From IMG/VR virus record IMGVR_UViG_3300035698_002283, positions 1-46,053 of that record: a stretch of 46,053 nt of DNA, one strand, 5' to 3'. The notes under the pieces were generated by a model, which was given only the letters and a program-made list of their open reading frames with translations, was not told the DNA's origin and made no database searches. Origin of the DNA: a virus. A program made the position numbers and the translations under genes. Below are positions 1-6,014 of the stretch, piece after piece; the first letter of the stretch is position 1; each line of letters opens with the position of its first letter.

Positions 1-50
1 TCGGAATAATCCTTCTGGTAGGTTTCTACCCATGTCGGTATATGTTTCAT
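1..50 (-). CDS. 5' fragment of the 64-aa protein encoded at 45782-45976
   Basis: The ATG lies at 48-50 on the minus strand, preceded by AAGGTGA, and the frame runs off the left edge. It is the duplicated start of the gene at 45782-45976 and not a separate gene. On the circular map it follows directly on the gene at 52-306 in the same leftward operon. Confidence 0.85.
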   Translation of the reverse strand, partial: MKHIPTWVETYQKDYS

Positions 51-127
51 TTTATTTCACCTTCATTGTATAGGATGTGATTGGGACAGAACTGGGATCA
101 AGATATATCTTCCTCGACTTTATCAGA
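1..127. repeat. Terminal direct repeat, left copy
   Basis: Positions 1-127 are identical to 45927-46053. The exact length of 127 bases matches a common maximum k-mer size in short-read assemblers, so this is most simply the overlap left when a circular contig is written linearly. A biological terminal repeat of the same size cannot be excluded from sequence alone. Confidence 0.97.
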
Positions 128-306
128 TATTCTACATAAGCCTCTCTAAGCTCTATGTCGGTCAATCCTATCCACGTCTCAAAGAAATCCTTGTGCATCT
201 CTCTGATCGTTTGTACGTCTTTTTTTGATATATCGCCCGTTTTTAACAATTCTGCGATAATTTTATCCGTTTTATGCGTATCTACACCGTAATACATGTT
301 ATACAT
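52..306 (-). CDS. Hypothetical 84-aa early protein
   Basis: A small, mostly soluble protein with no family I recognise. It begins MYNMYYG; a second Met at residue 4 is an alternative start. The middle is helical and charged. The start follows the stop of the DUF2784-like gene by one base, with a GAGGGA ribosome-binding site inside that gene, so the two are translationally linked. It belongs to the leftward early operon served by the promoter at 1102-1131. Function unknown. Confidence 0.75.
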   Translation of the reverse strand: MYNMYYGVDTHKTDKIIAELLKTGDISKKDVQTIREMHKDFFETWIGLTDIELREAYVEYLIKSRKIYLDPSSVPITSYTMKVK

Positions 307-307
307 C

Positions 308-661
308 TTATTTCCCTCTTCGTTTCATAAAATAATGTGCTACAAAGGTTTTGATCTTAGGTAAGCCTAATTTCACCCTGAGCTCGTTTTCCATCCTGGT
401 CGCAGGACACTCAATATGCGCAAATGCAAGATTGAACACCACAACCATGAGAGTAATCGCTGGAAATATACCCAGTAAACCCATGTACAACACAAACGTT
501 GGTAATACTATGACGAAGGTAACTACATTAGCTACAATCACGACATAGTGTAATACAACTAGATAAAGGAGCTTCTTTTTCAACGCTGGACGCTCATGCA
601 CCATAGTGAAGTCCTCTTTATGCTTTATAGCTAGTTTTTCTTCTAATAATTTCTTAAACAT
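308..661 (-). CDS. DUF2784-like membrane protein, two transmembrane segments
   Basis: 117 aa. A charged N-terminus is followed by two hydrophobic spans at about residues 31-53 and 56-80, then the segment HIECPATRMENELR at about 82-95 and a basic tail ending HYFMKRRGK. The CP-T-x-x-EN-x-LR pattern after the membrane spans is the signature I associate with DUF2784, a family of small bacterial membrane proteins of unknown function. The start overlaps the end of the upstream gene by 8 bases. It lies in an early operon of small proteins, so a role at the host membrane during takeover is possible, but this is inference. Confidence 0.7.
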   Translation of the reverse strand: MFKKLLEEKLAIKHKEDFTMVHERPALKKKLLYLVVLHYVVIVANVVTFVIVLPTFVLYMGLLGIFPAITLMVVVFNLAFAHIECPATRMENELRVKLGLPKIKTFVAHYFMKRRGK

Positions 662-920
662 TACTACTTACCCACTTAGTTATTAATGCGTCAAGTCTCT
701 TTTGTTTTATCGCCCTTAAAATTGCAACGTCCCGTACATACTCATTAATAATCTGTACCCTAGCATCTGATCTAGCCTTAGCATTTTTAGTCCACTTAGG
801 TAGACTCTTGATGTAAGTACTTCGATGAGCATACTTAGCTGCATTCTCTGAGCAGATTCGTGCCCTTTCTTTTACAGCATCGTCCTGCTTCTTGAAGAAC
901 TCCTGAGAATCAGTAGTCAT
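654..920 (-). CDS. Hypothetical 88-aa basic helical protein
   Basis: A Lys/Arg-rich, predicted helical protein (MTTDSQEFFKKQDD at the start) with no membrane segment and no family I recognise. Its ATG directly follows the TAG of the 50-aa gene upstream, whose end carries AGGAGGAT as ribosome-binding site. It overlaps the DUF2784-like gene by 8 bases. The tight packing supports a real gene. Its basic character would fit nucleic-acid binding, but nothing in the sequence proves that. Confidence 0.75.
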   Translation of the reverse strand: MTTDSQEFFKKQDDAVKERARICSENAAKYAHRSTYIKSLPKWTKNAKARSDARVQIINEYVRDVAILRAIKQKRLDALITKWVSSNV

Positions 921-1073
921 CTACTTATCCTCCTGTCTAACCCATACATCATCAAATGGTACGGTAGGTAAGTCCTGAGCATTAGCTGCTGTAGGTCTTA
1001 ATTTAATGTATAACTCTCGTCCAAACGTACATCGAGTATATAATTCCTGTGTAAATGTATTTGTAATATTCAT
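921..1073 (-). CDS. Small hypothetical protein, 50 aa, first gene of the far-left operon
   Basis: The frame runs from ATG at 1073 to TAG at 921-923 and begins MNITNTFTQELYTRC. An AGAGGAG ribosome-binding site precedes the start, about 45 bases downstream of the leftward promoter whose -10 is at 1102-1107. Its stop directly abuts the next gene's ATG. Position and spacing make it the promoter-proximal gene. No motif or family is recognised. Confidence 0.7.
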   Translation of the reverse strand: MNITNTFTQELYTRCTFGRELYIKLRPTAANAQDLPTVPFDDVWVRQEDK

Positions 1074-1101
1074 ATCTATTTACTCCTCTTATTATCTAGA
1101 T

Positions 1102-1131
1102 ATTATACCATAGGTAAGTCTAAGTTGTCAA
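1102..1131 (-). promoter_or_regulatory. Leftward sigma70 promoter
   Basis: On the minus strand TTGACA (1126-1131) and TATAAT (1102-1107) are separated by 18 bases, with TGG just before the -10 (extended -10). Both hexamers are perfect. It reads toward the 50-aa gene at 921-1073 and the genes beyond it, across the circle junction. Confidence 0.85.
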
Positions 1132-1310
1132 GTACTTTCTCCTGAGTCTCCTGAGTATTGGTACAGCTATAATAGAGGAGAACCCATCTACAGATAACCT
1201 ATACATGTTGTTATCGATATGTATAGAAAACAGTAATAACCTATACATGTTATTCTCCTTAGGTAAGTTTACTTTAACTATCTCCTTAGGTAAGTTTACT
1301 TTAGGTAAGT
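1111..1310. repeat. Cluster of TAGGTAAGT repeats, iteron-like
   Basis: TAGGTAAGT occurs exactly at 1111-1119, 1260-1268, 1287-1295 and 1302-1310. Another copy lies at 965-973 and an inverted one at 1462-1470. Two copies sit inside a perfect 23-bp direct repeat (1254-1276 and 1281-1303). One copy lies in the spacer of the leftward promoter. Such spacing fits protein-binding sites for a repressor or a replication initiator. The function is not shown by the sequence. Confidence 0.65.
1194..1251. repeat. 16-bp direct repeat ATAACCTATACATGTT with dyad
   Basis: The 16-mer occurs at 1194-1209 and 1236-1251. The first copy also forms an 8-bp inverted repeat, CTATACAT (1199-1206) with ATGTATAG (1219-1226). 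The 9-base core ATAACCTAT recurs at 4697-4705 and 5206-5214, each time upstream of a leftward promoter. This is a candidate operator or activator site. Confidence 0.6.
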
Positions 1311-1395
1311 ATTGTTTACTCTCTATCTCCTGGAACTCTTGCGATGTATAGAAGAGGCTCGATTAACTCTGGAGATAAGGAGGCCTTTAATCTGG

Positions 1396-1424
1396 CGTAA
1401 AATAGGGGACGTGGTGTACCCCTA
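1396..1424 (-). terminator. Rho-independent terminator-like hairpin, leftward
   Basis: Read on the minus strand, TAGGGG (1424-1419) and CCCCTA (1408-1403) pair around a 10-base loop and are followed by TTTTACG. It lies downstream of the gene at 1678-1917 and upstream of the promoter at 1102-1131, a fitting place to end the 4938-to-1678 operon. The U-tract is short, so termination may be partial. Confidence 0.5.
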
Positions 1425-1677
1425 CCCATATGTAGTTGGAATGTTTGTGCCCCCCCCCCTGACTTACCTAGTGAACAACCCTCTCTAGCACTCCGGGTAC
1501 TCCTGGAACTCGGGAGACATGACATCGTAACGCTGGAGACTCTGGAGACGCAGGAGCAGGGCTCTATGACCCGTGTACTTGAGGTATGTCCCTTTTATAC
1601 AGGGTAATGGTAGTGATTTGGGGCATGATTGAGGTGATCTCGTTAGAGATGAGGCATATGAGGGAGGGAATAGGTAG
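1425..1677. other. Non-coding stretch between two leftward operons
   Basis: I see no convincing gene here. Two overlapping minus-strand frames lack ribosome-binding sites and have atypical composition. The region has a run of ten C at 1450-1459, an inverted TAGGTAAGT copy at 1462-1470 and a small hairpin (ATCTC, loop, GAGAT) near 1635-1650. Confidence 0.5.
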
Positions 1678-1917
1678 TTAGATCTGATCCATGTGTAGTA
1701 GGATGGTGCGTAGTGCACTGTTGTAGATACGCCAGTCAGTATCATGTATCCAGGTGCCTGTACTAGGTGTATATTGAGGGATGACAGGTGATAGAGTAGG
1801 GGCTAGCTCTATGGCTAACCTATCCCACTCACTGTCTGTGATGTAGCTACGGTTGAATAACTCATAGCTAGCGGTGTATGCTAGGAAGAGCCTAGCCTCT
1901 CTAGTAATAATAATCAT
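1678..1917 (-). CDS. Hypothetical 79-aa protein
   Basis: The start overlaps the stop of the upstream gene as TAATG, typical of translational coupling. The protein begins MIIITREARLFLAY and has no membrane span or motif that I recognise. It is the last gene before the terminator-like hairpin at 1396-1424. Function unknown. Confidence 0.65.
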   Translation of the reverse strand: MIIITREARLFLAYTASYELFNRSYITDSEWDRLAIELAPTLSPVIPQYTPSTGTWIHDTDWRIYNSALRTILLHMDQI

Positions 1918-2228
1918 TATGATAGCAGATCAAGTCTTATATTATTATCTATGATAGCATTACGTAATATAGCTAGTGCTATCTCAACACCTTGATAATG
2001 ATCTTCTGTTAACCTATGGACTGTAATATGCTCAAAGCCATCGTGGTAGCCGTAACTGCCTACATAATAATCTTCAAACTTATTGAGCTTCAGGAGTACC
2101 TCATCGATAGTGAAGTACATATCTTTAGCTTGTAATGCAACCTTCATACTCTCCTCATTCTCAGTACCTAGGTAATTACCAGCAGGATCTATTTCATTCA
2201 TGTCATACTCTATTGTTACTTTACTCAT
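1917..2228 (-). CDS. Hypothetical acidic 103-aa protein
   Basis: It begins MSKVTIEYDMNEIDP and is rich in Asp and Glu, with an aromatic stretch around residues 52-65 (EDYYVGSYGYHDGFEH). No known family is recognised. It sits between the very acidic protein at 2265-2765 and a coupled downstream gene in the leftward early operon. Early acidic phage proteins often bind host factors, but no specific target can be inferred. Confidence 0.7.
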   Translation of the reverse strand: MSKVTIEYDMNEIDPAGNYLGTENEESMKVALQAKDMYFTIDEVLLKLNKFEDYYVGSYGYHDGFEHITVHRLTEDHYQGVEIALAILRNAIIDNNIRLDLLS

Positions 2229-2264
2229 CTTATTCTAGTCCTCTTTAGTGATAATATAATAATA

Positions 2265-2765
2265 TTAATTACAGGTATCAATTATCTTGGGAGTAGCATA
2301 TTTCATCTCAACCTCGATATTACCGTCGTCATCATAACCAATATCTGCATCTAGTGGTAACCATCCCCAATTCTTTAAAGATTCTTTATCTGCATCGGTT
2401 AGGTCAGTATTAGCGTCATCATCAATATTAATAGGATTACCATCAATATCTACGAAGATAGGAGCATCAGGATCTATGTCCCAGAAAATATCACTACTAG
2501 CATCTGGGATAGTATCAGTAGTTCTATCAATATATAAATCTACATCTACATCAGTGTTATTAATTGTATCCCAAGCTTGTCCGATATCACAATCACAATA
2601 AAATATATCGTCCCCAGAACCTTCCTCGATCCCGGAGTTGTGACATATATCGCAGATATCAAAGTCGCCTGTAACGGAGTAATCGCTATCGTCTATGGGA
2701 ATAATATCCCCCTGAGCTGCCCAGTCGTCTATTGTTATACGCTTCTGATTATTATTAATAGTCAT
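2265..2765 (-). CDS. Extremely acidic Cys-containing protein, DNA-mimic candidate
   Basis: 166 aa with about 38 Asp and 5 Glu against about 7 Lys plus Arg, giving a net charge near -36. Cysteines at about residues 38, 41, 57 and 59 (CDIC and CDC) could hold one zinc ion and resemble a small treble-cleft or DnaJ-type zinc site. The acidity is spread along the whole chain, as in DNA-mimic proteins such as T7 Ocr, but I see no recognisable similarity to Ocr. It lies in an early leftward operon, the usual place for anti-restriction or anti-host factors. The charge and cysteines are observed; the mimic role is inference. Confidence 0.7.
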   Translation of the reverse strand: MTINNNQKRITIDDWAAQGDIIPIDDSDYSVTGDFDICDICHNSGIEEGSGDDIFYCDCDIGQAWDTINNTDVDVDLYIDRTTDTIPDASSDIFWDIDPDAPIFVDIDGNPINIDDDANTDLTDADKESLKNWGWLPLDADIGYDDDGNIEVEMKYATPKIIDTCN

Positions 2766-2769
2766 AATA

Positions 2770-3135
2770 TTAAACCCTCCGTGAGTCTAGCCACTTCTCA
2801 TACTCTTCTACATGATCTTCATATGCTTGTTTAGCATCTTGGTCAATCATCTGAGCCTCGTAGATACATCTCTGTTGTCCTGAGAACTTATCATCAATAA
2901 AGCCATCTTTCTCAAGAGTCTCTGAGTATAAGCGTCTAAACTTCGGACACTCAAGCTCTACTGATAGATGCACAGCTTTTAAGGTGTTTACTGCCTTCTC
3001 AAGTGCTATGATCCTAGCTTCATTAACAAAATAATCTTTCTTCGTACCAACACTAAAAGTAGTAGTACCATCCTGTGAAGCATGCCTGATAGCTGCCTGT
3101 GTATATCTAATTGCTTCTTCTAATCCTATAGTCAT
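2770..3135 (-). CDS. Hypothetical 121-aa helical protein
   Basis: A largely helical, charged protein beginning MTIGLEEAIRYTQAAI and ending with an acidic, Tyr-containing helix (YEDHVEEYEKWLDSRR). Its ATG overlaps the stop of the upstream gene at 3135. No motif was recognised. It is part of the leftward early gene cluster. Confidence 0.7.
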   Translation of the reverse strand: MTIGLEEAIRYTQAAIRHASQDGTTTFSVGTKKDYFVNEARIIALEKAVNTLKAVHLSVELECPKFRRLYSETLEKDGFIDDKFSGQQRCIYEAQMIDQDAKQAYEDHVEEYEKWLDSRRV

Positions 3136-3305
3136 TATTCTATACCTCTCTCACGGTTTAATTCACCCTTGAGTGCTCCAGTTTCCTCAATTAATGATCT
3201 AATCAACTTAATATTAATCGGATCTTCAAGGAACAACTTACTGATTTTACTCCCTAATACTAGTATCTCTTCTACTAGGTCGTCTTCTCTTATTACGACT
3301 GCCAT
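3135..3305 (-). CDS. Hypothetical 56-aa protein
   Basis: I place the start at ATG 3303-3305 (MAVVIREDDLVEEIL) because AGGAG lies about 8 bases upstream. A longer frame from 3344 would overlap the upstream gene and lacks such a site. The protein is helical and mildly acidic. Its stop overlaps the next ATG. Function unknown. Confidence 0.65.
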   Translation of the reverse strand: MAVVIREDDLVEEILVLGSKISKLFLEDPINIKLIRSLIEETGALKGELNRERGIE

Positions 3306-3309
3306 TATC

Positions 3310-3912
3310 TTATCTCCTACCTTTCTTCTTACTATTATCATCAACTAAACCGGTTCTAAATGTCCTAACTTTACCGTCTCTAGCATCTCTTAAGCCTTGT
3401 CGTATTGACGCTATGGCTTCCTTGACCTCTGCGATCGCCTCATCCTTAAGTGAGGGCTTTCTGTGGTGTGCGAAGAAGCCTGGTATGCCCCGTAGTAATC
3501 CATCGGTATCAAACTTAGATACTCTCTCTACTACTAACTTGTTGATACTACTAGCTAATTCTTTACCTCGTAGTAGGAGCGGCTCATTATGTGCTTCAGT
3601 AGGGAAAGTATGATGTAACAAACGTACAACAGCTATCTCTTTCTTAGCTAACTCTCTGAGCTCTGGCGTCTCTTTCAGCTCTACAATGTCTCTAGAGTCT
3701 AGACTTACCTGCTTAATCTTGTAGGTATACTTAGTTCCCCTAAGCCAATTGACGTGGAACTCTAGGGACTCTTGAGCTTCGGAGTGCTTCGGGTAGAATC
3801 CTACACCTATGGCATCTTCAGTCTTCTTGTCATATACAACTAATGCATATACTGTGAAGACTGTCGGAGTGGCTTTAATGTACCTCTCCAACCTGTCTAC
3901 ATAGTTTGTCAT
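3310..3912 (-). CDS. Hypothetical 200-aa protein
   Basis: The largest protein of the leftward early arm. An N-terminal part (about residues 15-65) with beta-like spacing, TVFTVYALVVYDKK, is followed by a helical middle and a very basic C-terminal tail ending NSKKKGRR. No family recognised. It lies directly downstream of a small basic amphipathic peptide gene. The basic tail would suit nucleic-acid or ribosome contact, but this is only a guess. Confidence 0.7.
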   Translation of the reverse strand: MTNYVDRLERYIKATPTVFTVYALVVYDKKTEDAIGVGFYPKHSEAQESLEFHVNWLRGTKYTYKIKQVSLDSRDIVELKETPELRELAKKEIAVVRLLHHTFPTEAHNEPLLLRGKELASSINKLVVERVSKFDTDGLLRGIPGFFAHHRKPSLKDEAIAEVKEAIASIRQGLRDARDGKVRTFRTGLVDDNSKKKGRR

Positions 3913-3914
3913 AT

Positions 3915-4106
3915 CTACTTACTCCCCTTCTTAGTCTTGGTCGTCAGTGCAGCTTTCTTGCGTGACACTGTGGCTCGGCTTGTATTATCAGCGCCGAGCT
4001 CTATGAGCTTAGCCCCAAGCTTTGATACTAAACCACCAATCTTAACGATTAAACGCGTCAGAAGGCTCTTAGTGCTGTCTAACAGCTTAATTAGTAATGC
4101 TTTCAT
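3915..4106 (-). CDS. Small basic amphipathic peptide, 63 aa
   Basis: It begins MKALLIKLLDSTKSLL. The first 40 residues form an amphipathic helix with regularly spaced leucines, and the C-terminus is Lys/Thr-rich (TTKTKKGSK). A GAGGAGAAA site precedes the ATG inside the end of the upstream 50-aa gene. It could associate with a membrane surface. No homologue recognised. Confidence 0.65.
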   Translation of the reverse strand: MKALLIKLLDSTKSLLTRLIVKIGGLVSKLGAKLIELGADNTSRATVSRKKAALTTKTKKGSK

Positions 4107-4108
4107 GT

Positions 4109-4261
4109 CTATTTCTCCTCAATATCTAATAATTGGTCATATATGTCGCTTAGATGCACATCTAGTGCTTTAGCGTTCTCGCTGTCTACTACTAACTTGA
4201 TTATCAGTAATCCTACGATAACCAACAATACTACTAGTATTAATGTTTCTATTATAATCAC
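4109..4261 (-). CDS. Single-span membrane peptide, 50 aa, GTG start
   Basis: The frame starts with GTG at 4261-4259 and ends with TAG at 4109-4111. The N-terminal 26 residues are almost entirely Ile, Leu and Val (IIIETLILVVLLVIVGLLII), a clear transmembrane segment, followed by an acidic cytoplasmic-type tail. The GTG overlaps the TGA of the upstream coiled-coil gene (GTGA), and AAGAGG lies 9 bases upstream. This supports a coupled gene pair. Confidence 0.65.
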   Translation of the reverse strand: MIIIETLILVVLLVIVGLLIIKLVVDSENAKALDVHLSDIYDQLLDIEEK

Positions 4262-4401
4262 TTCCAAATACCTCTTGATTTTAATATATTGTTTAGCTTA
4301 GCAACCTCAGATTCTAAAGCTGCCAAACTCCCTAGTGTTTCGATCTCAAGCTCTGCAATGCGGAACTCTAGCTCTTCTAGCTTACGTTTACTTATAAACA
4401 T
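4258..4401 (-). CDS. Small coiled-coil protein, 47 aa
   Basis: The frame runs from ATG at 4401-4399 to TGA at 4258-4260. Leu and Ile fall at heptad positions through KLEELEFRIAELEIETL, indicating a short coiled coil. A GAGAGGT site precedes the start. Its stop overlaps the GTG of the membrane peptide gene, so the two are probably translated as a pair and may interact. Function unknown. Confidence 0.65.
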   Translation of the reverse strand: MFISKRKLEELEFRIAELEIETLGSLAALESEVAKLNNILKSRGIWK

Positions 4402-4584
4402 CTATTTAATACCTCTCATTGTATTACAAGCATATGCTTTCGCAGGTTTATGTGCTTTTACAGGTTTCTCAGCTTGCATCTTATCGACAATCGCCCCACC
4501 TATATGTATTGTTGCAACTACAAGTGAAAATAAAATAACTACATTTACTAACCCTACTACAACGATTCCTATTAATACTAACAT
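4402..4584 (-). CDS. Single-span membrane protein, 60 aa
   Basis: Residues 1-33 form one hydrophobic segment (MLVLIGIVVVGLVNVV at its start), followed by a Lys/Ala/Pro-rich tail. The ATG follows AGAGAGGTAGG and lies just downstream of the promoter at 4623-4650, so it heads its own leftward transcript. It is one of several tiny membrane proteins in this arm, a common pattern for early phage host-control genes. No family recognised. Confidence 0.7.
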   Translation of the reverse strand: MLVLIGIVVVGLVNVVILFSLVVATIHIGGAIVDKMQAEKPVKAHKPAKAYACNTMRGIK

Positions 4585-4622
4585 CTTTCCTACCTCTCTG
4601 TTATTCCTAACTCTATATAACT

Positions 4623-4650
4623 ATTATAGCACACTATTCTAATATGTCAA
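4623..4650 (-). promoter_or_regulatory. Leftward sigma70 promoter
   Basis: On the minus strand TTGACA (4645-4650) and TATAAT (4623-4628) are 16 bases apart, with TGC before the -10 (extended -10). The motif ATAACCTAT lies 47 bases upstream of the -35, at 4697-4705. It drives the genes from 4584 leftward. Confidence 0.88.
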
Positions 4651-4704
4651 GCATTACCCTAAAATAAAAATAATGTTTGCCAGCAAGTGCTCTGGAATAA
4701 CCTA

Positions 4705-4938
4705 TTACTTGCCTCCACGCTTATATAATACCTTCAGCTCACCTTGAACCTCGCTACGTACAGCCTTCAATTCATCGATAAGACATGCTAACTTAAAGTC
4801 AACGTTATCTAAACGAGCTTTCGGACTAGGATACTTACCTACACTGTTTACTTCGATTATCTGTCCCAGTAAGTATTGGCTATCCCGTAATAGCTCACGA
4901 TGTACCTTCGCTTGTTCTTGCGTATTGATTGTCGTCAT
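4705..4938 (-). CDS. Hypothetical 77-aa protein, first leftward early gene
   Basis: It begins MTTINTQEQAKVHREL and ends with a basic stretch (LYKRGGK). It is helical with no membrane span. AGAGAGGT precedes the ATG. It is the first gene after the two leftward promoters at 4994-5022 and 5164-5192, so it should be among the earliest expressed. A weak hairpin (GCAAGT with ACTTGC, 4683-4712) lies over its stop and precedes a T-rich stretch on the minus strand, which may attenuate transcription. Confidence 0.7.
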   Translation of the reverse strand: MTTINTQEQAKVHRELLRDSQYLLGQIIEVNSVGKYPSPKARLDNVDFKLACLIDELKAVRSEVQGELKVLYKRGGK

Positions 4939-4993
4939 ATCTCTATACCTCTCTTTTATATCTGTTGTTTATAGGTTTCTCTTATCTCTAGGT

Positions 4994-5022
4994 ATTCTAC
5001 CATCTCTTTCTTGCTGTGTCAA
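4994..5022 (-). promoter_or_regulatory. Leftward sigma70 promoter, proximal
   Basis: On the minus strand TTGACA (5017-5022) and TAGAAT (4994-4999) have 17-base spacing, with TGG before the -10. It is the nearer of two promoters serving the gene at 4705-4938. Confidence 0.75.
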
Positions 5023-5038
5023 GAGGTTTAGTACTCGT

Positions 5039-5144
5039 GAGTCTCTATAGTCTATAAGAGACTCTTGTAAGAGTATATAGAGTAGTAATAATAAGTAGCT
5101 CTATAGAACTCTTAAGAGCTCTAGGTACTCTATAGACTCTAGAG
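5039..5144. repeat. Array of short CTCT/AGAG dyads between divergent promoters
   Basis: The stretch contains GAGTCTCT (5039-5046) pairing with AGAGACTC (5057-5064), CTCTTGTAAGAG (5062-5073), the 10-bp palindrome CTCTTAAGAG (5109-5118) and CTCTAGAG (5137-5144), plus CTCTATAG half-sites near 5100 and 5129. Four GANTC sites fall here. The array lies between the two leftward promoters and could be an operator array, an RNA leader or part of an origin. Confidence 0.6.
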
Positions 5145-5163
5145 ACTCCCCGTGCTTAGCTTT

Positions 5164-5192
5164 ATTATACCATACTATTAACAATCTGTCAA
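5164..5192 (-). promoter_or_regulatory. Leftward sigma70 promoter, distal
   Basis: On the minus strand TTGACA (5187-5192) and TATAAT (5164-5169) are 17 bases apart with TGG before the -10, a near-ideal promoter. It lies back-to-back with the rightward promoter at 5230-5257. The motif ATAACCTAT (5206-5214) is between them. Confidence 0.9.
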
Positions 5193-5229
5193 GCAGGATG
5201 TTCGAATAACCTATATATCTATTAAATAC

Positions 5230-5257
5230 TTGACTTATAGATATACTATGCTATAAT
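5230..5257 (+). promoter_or_regulatory. Main rightward early promoter
   Basis: TTGACT (5230-5235) and TATAAT (5252-5257) have 16-base spacing and an extended -10 (TGCTATAAT). Transcription should start near 5264, just before the ATTAGGAGG site of the first ClpP-like gene. It is the only strong promoter in front of the 5284-7523 gene block. Confidence 0.9.
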
Positions 5258-5283
5258 AGCAATATGATTAGGAGGTAACTATC

Positions 5284-5814
5284 ATGAATATATTAAAACG
5301 AATATTTAAAATAAGAGAGACCATACATTTAGATATTAAACGTGTTATTACAATGAAAAGTTTAGATACGGTTATCGAGAAACTGGAAAACGCTAACCCA
5401 TTACAGGATATTGTCTTGCATATATCTAGTGGTGGTGGTAGTTGTGCTTCAATGTATAGGTTAATGCTAGCGTTGAGATACACTAAAGCTACAGTACGTG
5501 CGAAGGTACGTGGTGATGCTTGTAGTGCGGCTGCTATGATCATGACCCAAGTAGAGAGTGTAGATATAGCTGATGATGCATCTATTATGTTTCATTATCC
5601 TAGAATAACATATCCGGATAACTCTGTCTGTATTATCGACCCTAGTGAAGTAGTAGCTGGTGAACGTGGTGGTGATATTCCATTCTTCCATGCAACGTTT
5701 GTCGCTTTAACCACTAAAGGGTTATTAACCACTGATGAGTTCTTTCAACTAAGTAACAAGAAGGATGTATACATCACGGGTTCAGAATATAATAAACGTA
5801 AGGAGGTAGCATAA
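5284..5814 (+). CDS. ClpP-like serine peptidase, paralogue 1
   Basis: 176 aa with the ClpP/crotonase-type fold. The strand and turn segment IVLHISSGGGSCASMY is at about residues 43-58. The catalytic Ser lies in DACSAAAMI (Ser81), His in IMFHYP (His104), and Asp in KKDVYITGSEY (Asp161), so all three triad residues are present. E. coli ClpP is about 207 aa, so this is shorter, with a reduced N-terminus. No Clp ATPase gene lies nearby, so it may work alone or mix with host ClpP or its unfoldases. It is the first gene after the main rightward promoter. It resembles the gene at 19616 most closely, both ending with an EYNKR motif. Confidence 0.85.
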   Translation: MNILKRIFKIRETIHLDIKRVITMKSLDTVIEKLENANPLQDIVLHISSGGGSCASMYRLMLALRYTKATVRAKVRGDACSAAAMIMTQVESVDIADDASIMFHYPRITYPDNSVCIIDPSEVVAGERGGDIPFFHATFVALTTKGLLTTDEFFQLSNKKDVYITGSEYNKRKEVA

Positions 5815-6014
5815 TGTTTACCAAGAAGACATATAGAACTAAGGCACAGCTTAAGACATCAGTTGGACTATTAGCTGAGATATATGATATAATGACAGAG
5901 TTGGCAGTCTTTATCGCCAACTACTGTTTCTGGTTCGGGATACTGTTCCTGACAGGATTATTATACTATGGGATTATAAAACTAGCAATGATGTTAGTGG
6001 GAGTTGGAATATGA
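5814..6014 (+). CDS. Single-span membrane protein, 66 aa
   Basis: The ATG overlaps the TAA of the ClpP-like gene (TAATG). A basic N-terminus is followed by one or two hydrophobic stretches at about residues 29-62 (FIANYCFWFGILFLTGLL). Its end overlaps the ATG of the LOG gene (ATGA), so the three genes form one coupled unit. No family recognised. It might bring the peptidase to the membrane, which is inference from position only. Confidence 0.7.
   Translation: MFTKKTYRTKAQLKTSVGLLAEIYDIMTELAVFIANYCFWFGILFLTGLLYYGIIKLAMMLVGVGI

Noticed and set aside
1316-1745. Two overlapping minus-strand frames (69 and 86 aa)
   Set aside because: No ribosome-binding sites, unusual composition, one frame runs through a run of ten C, and a terminator-like hairpin and repeats occupy the region.
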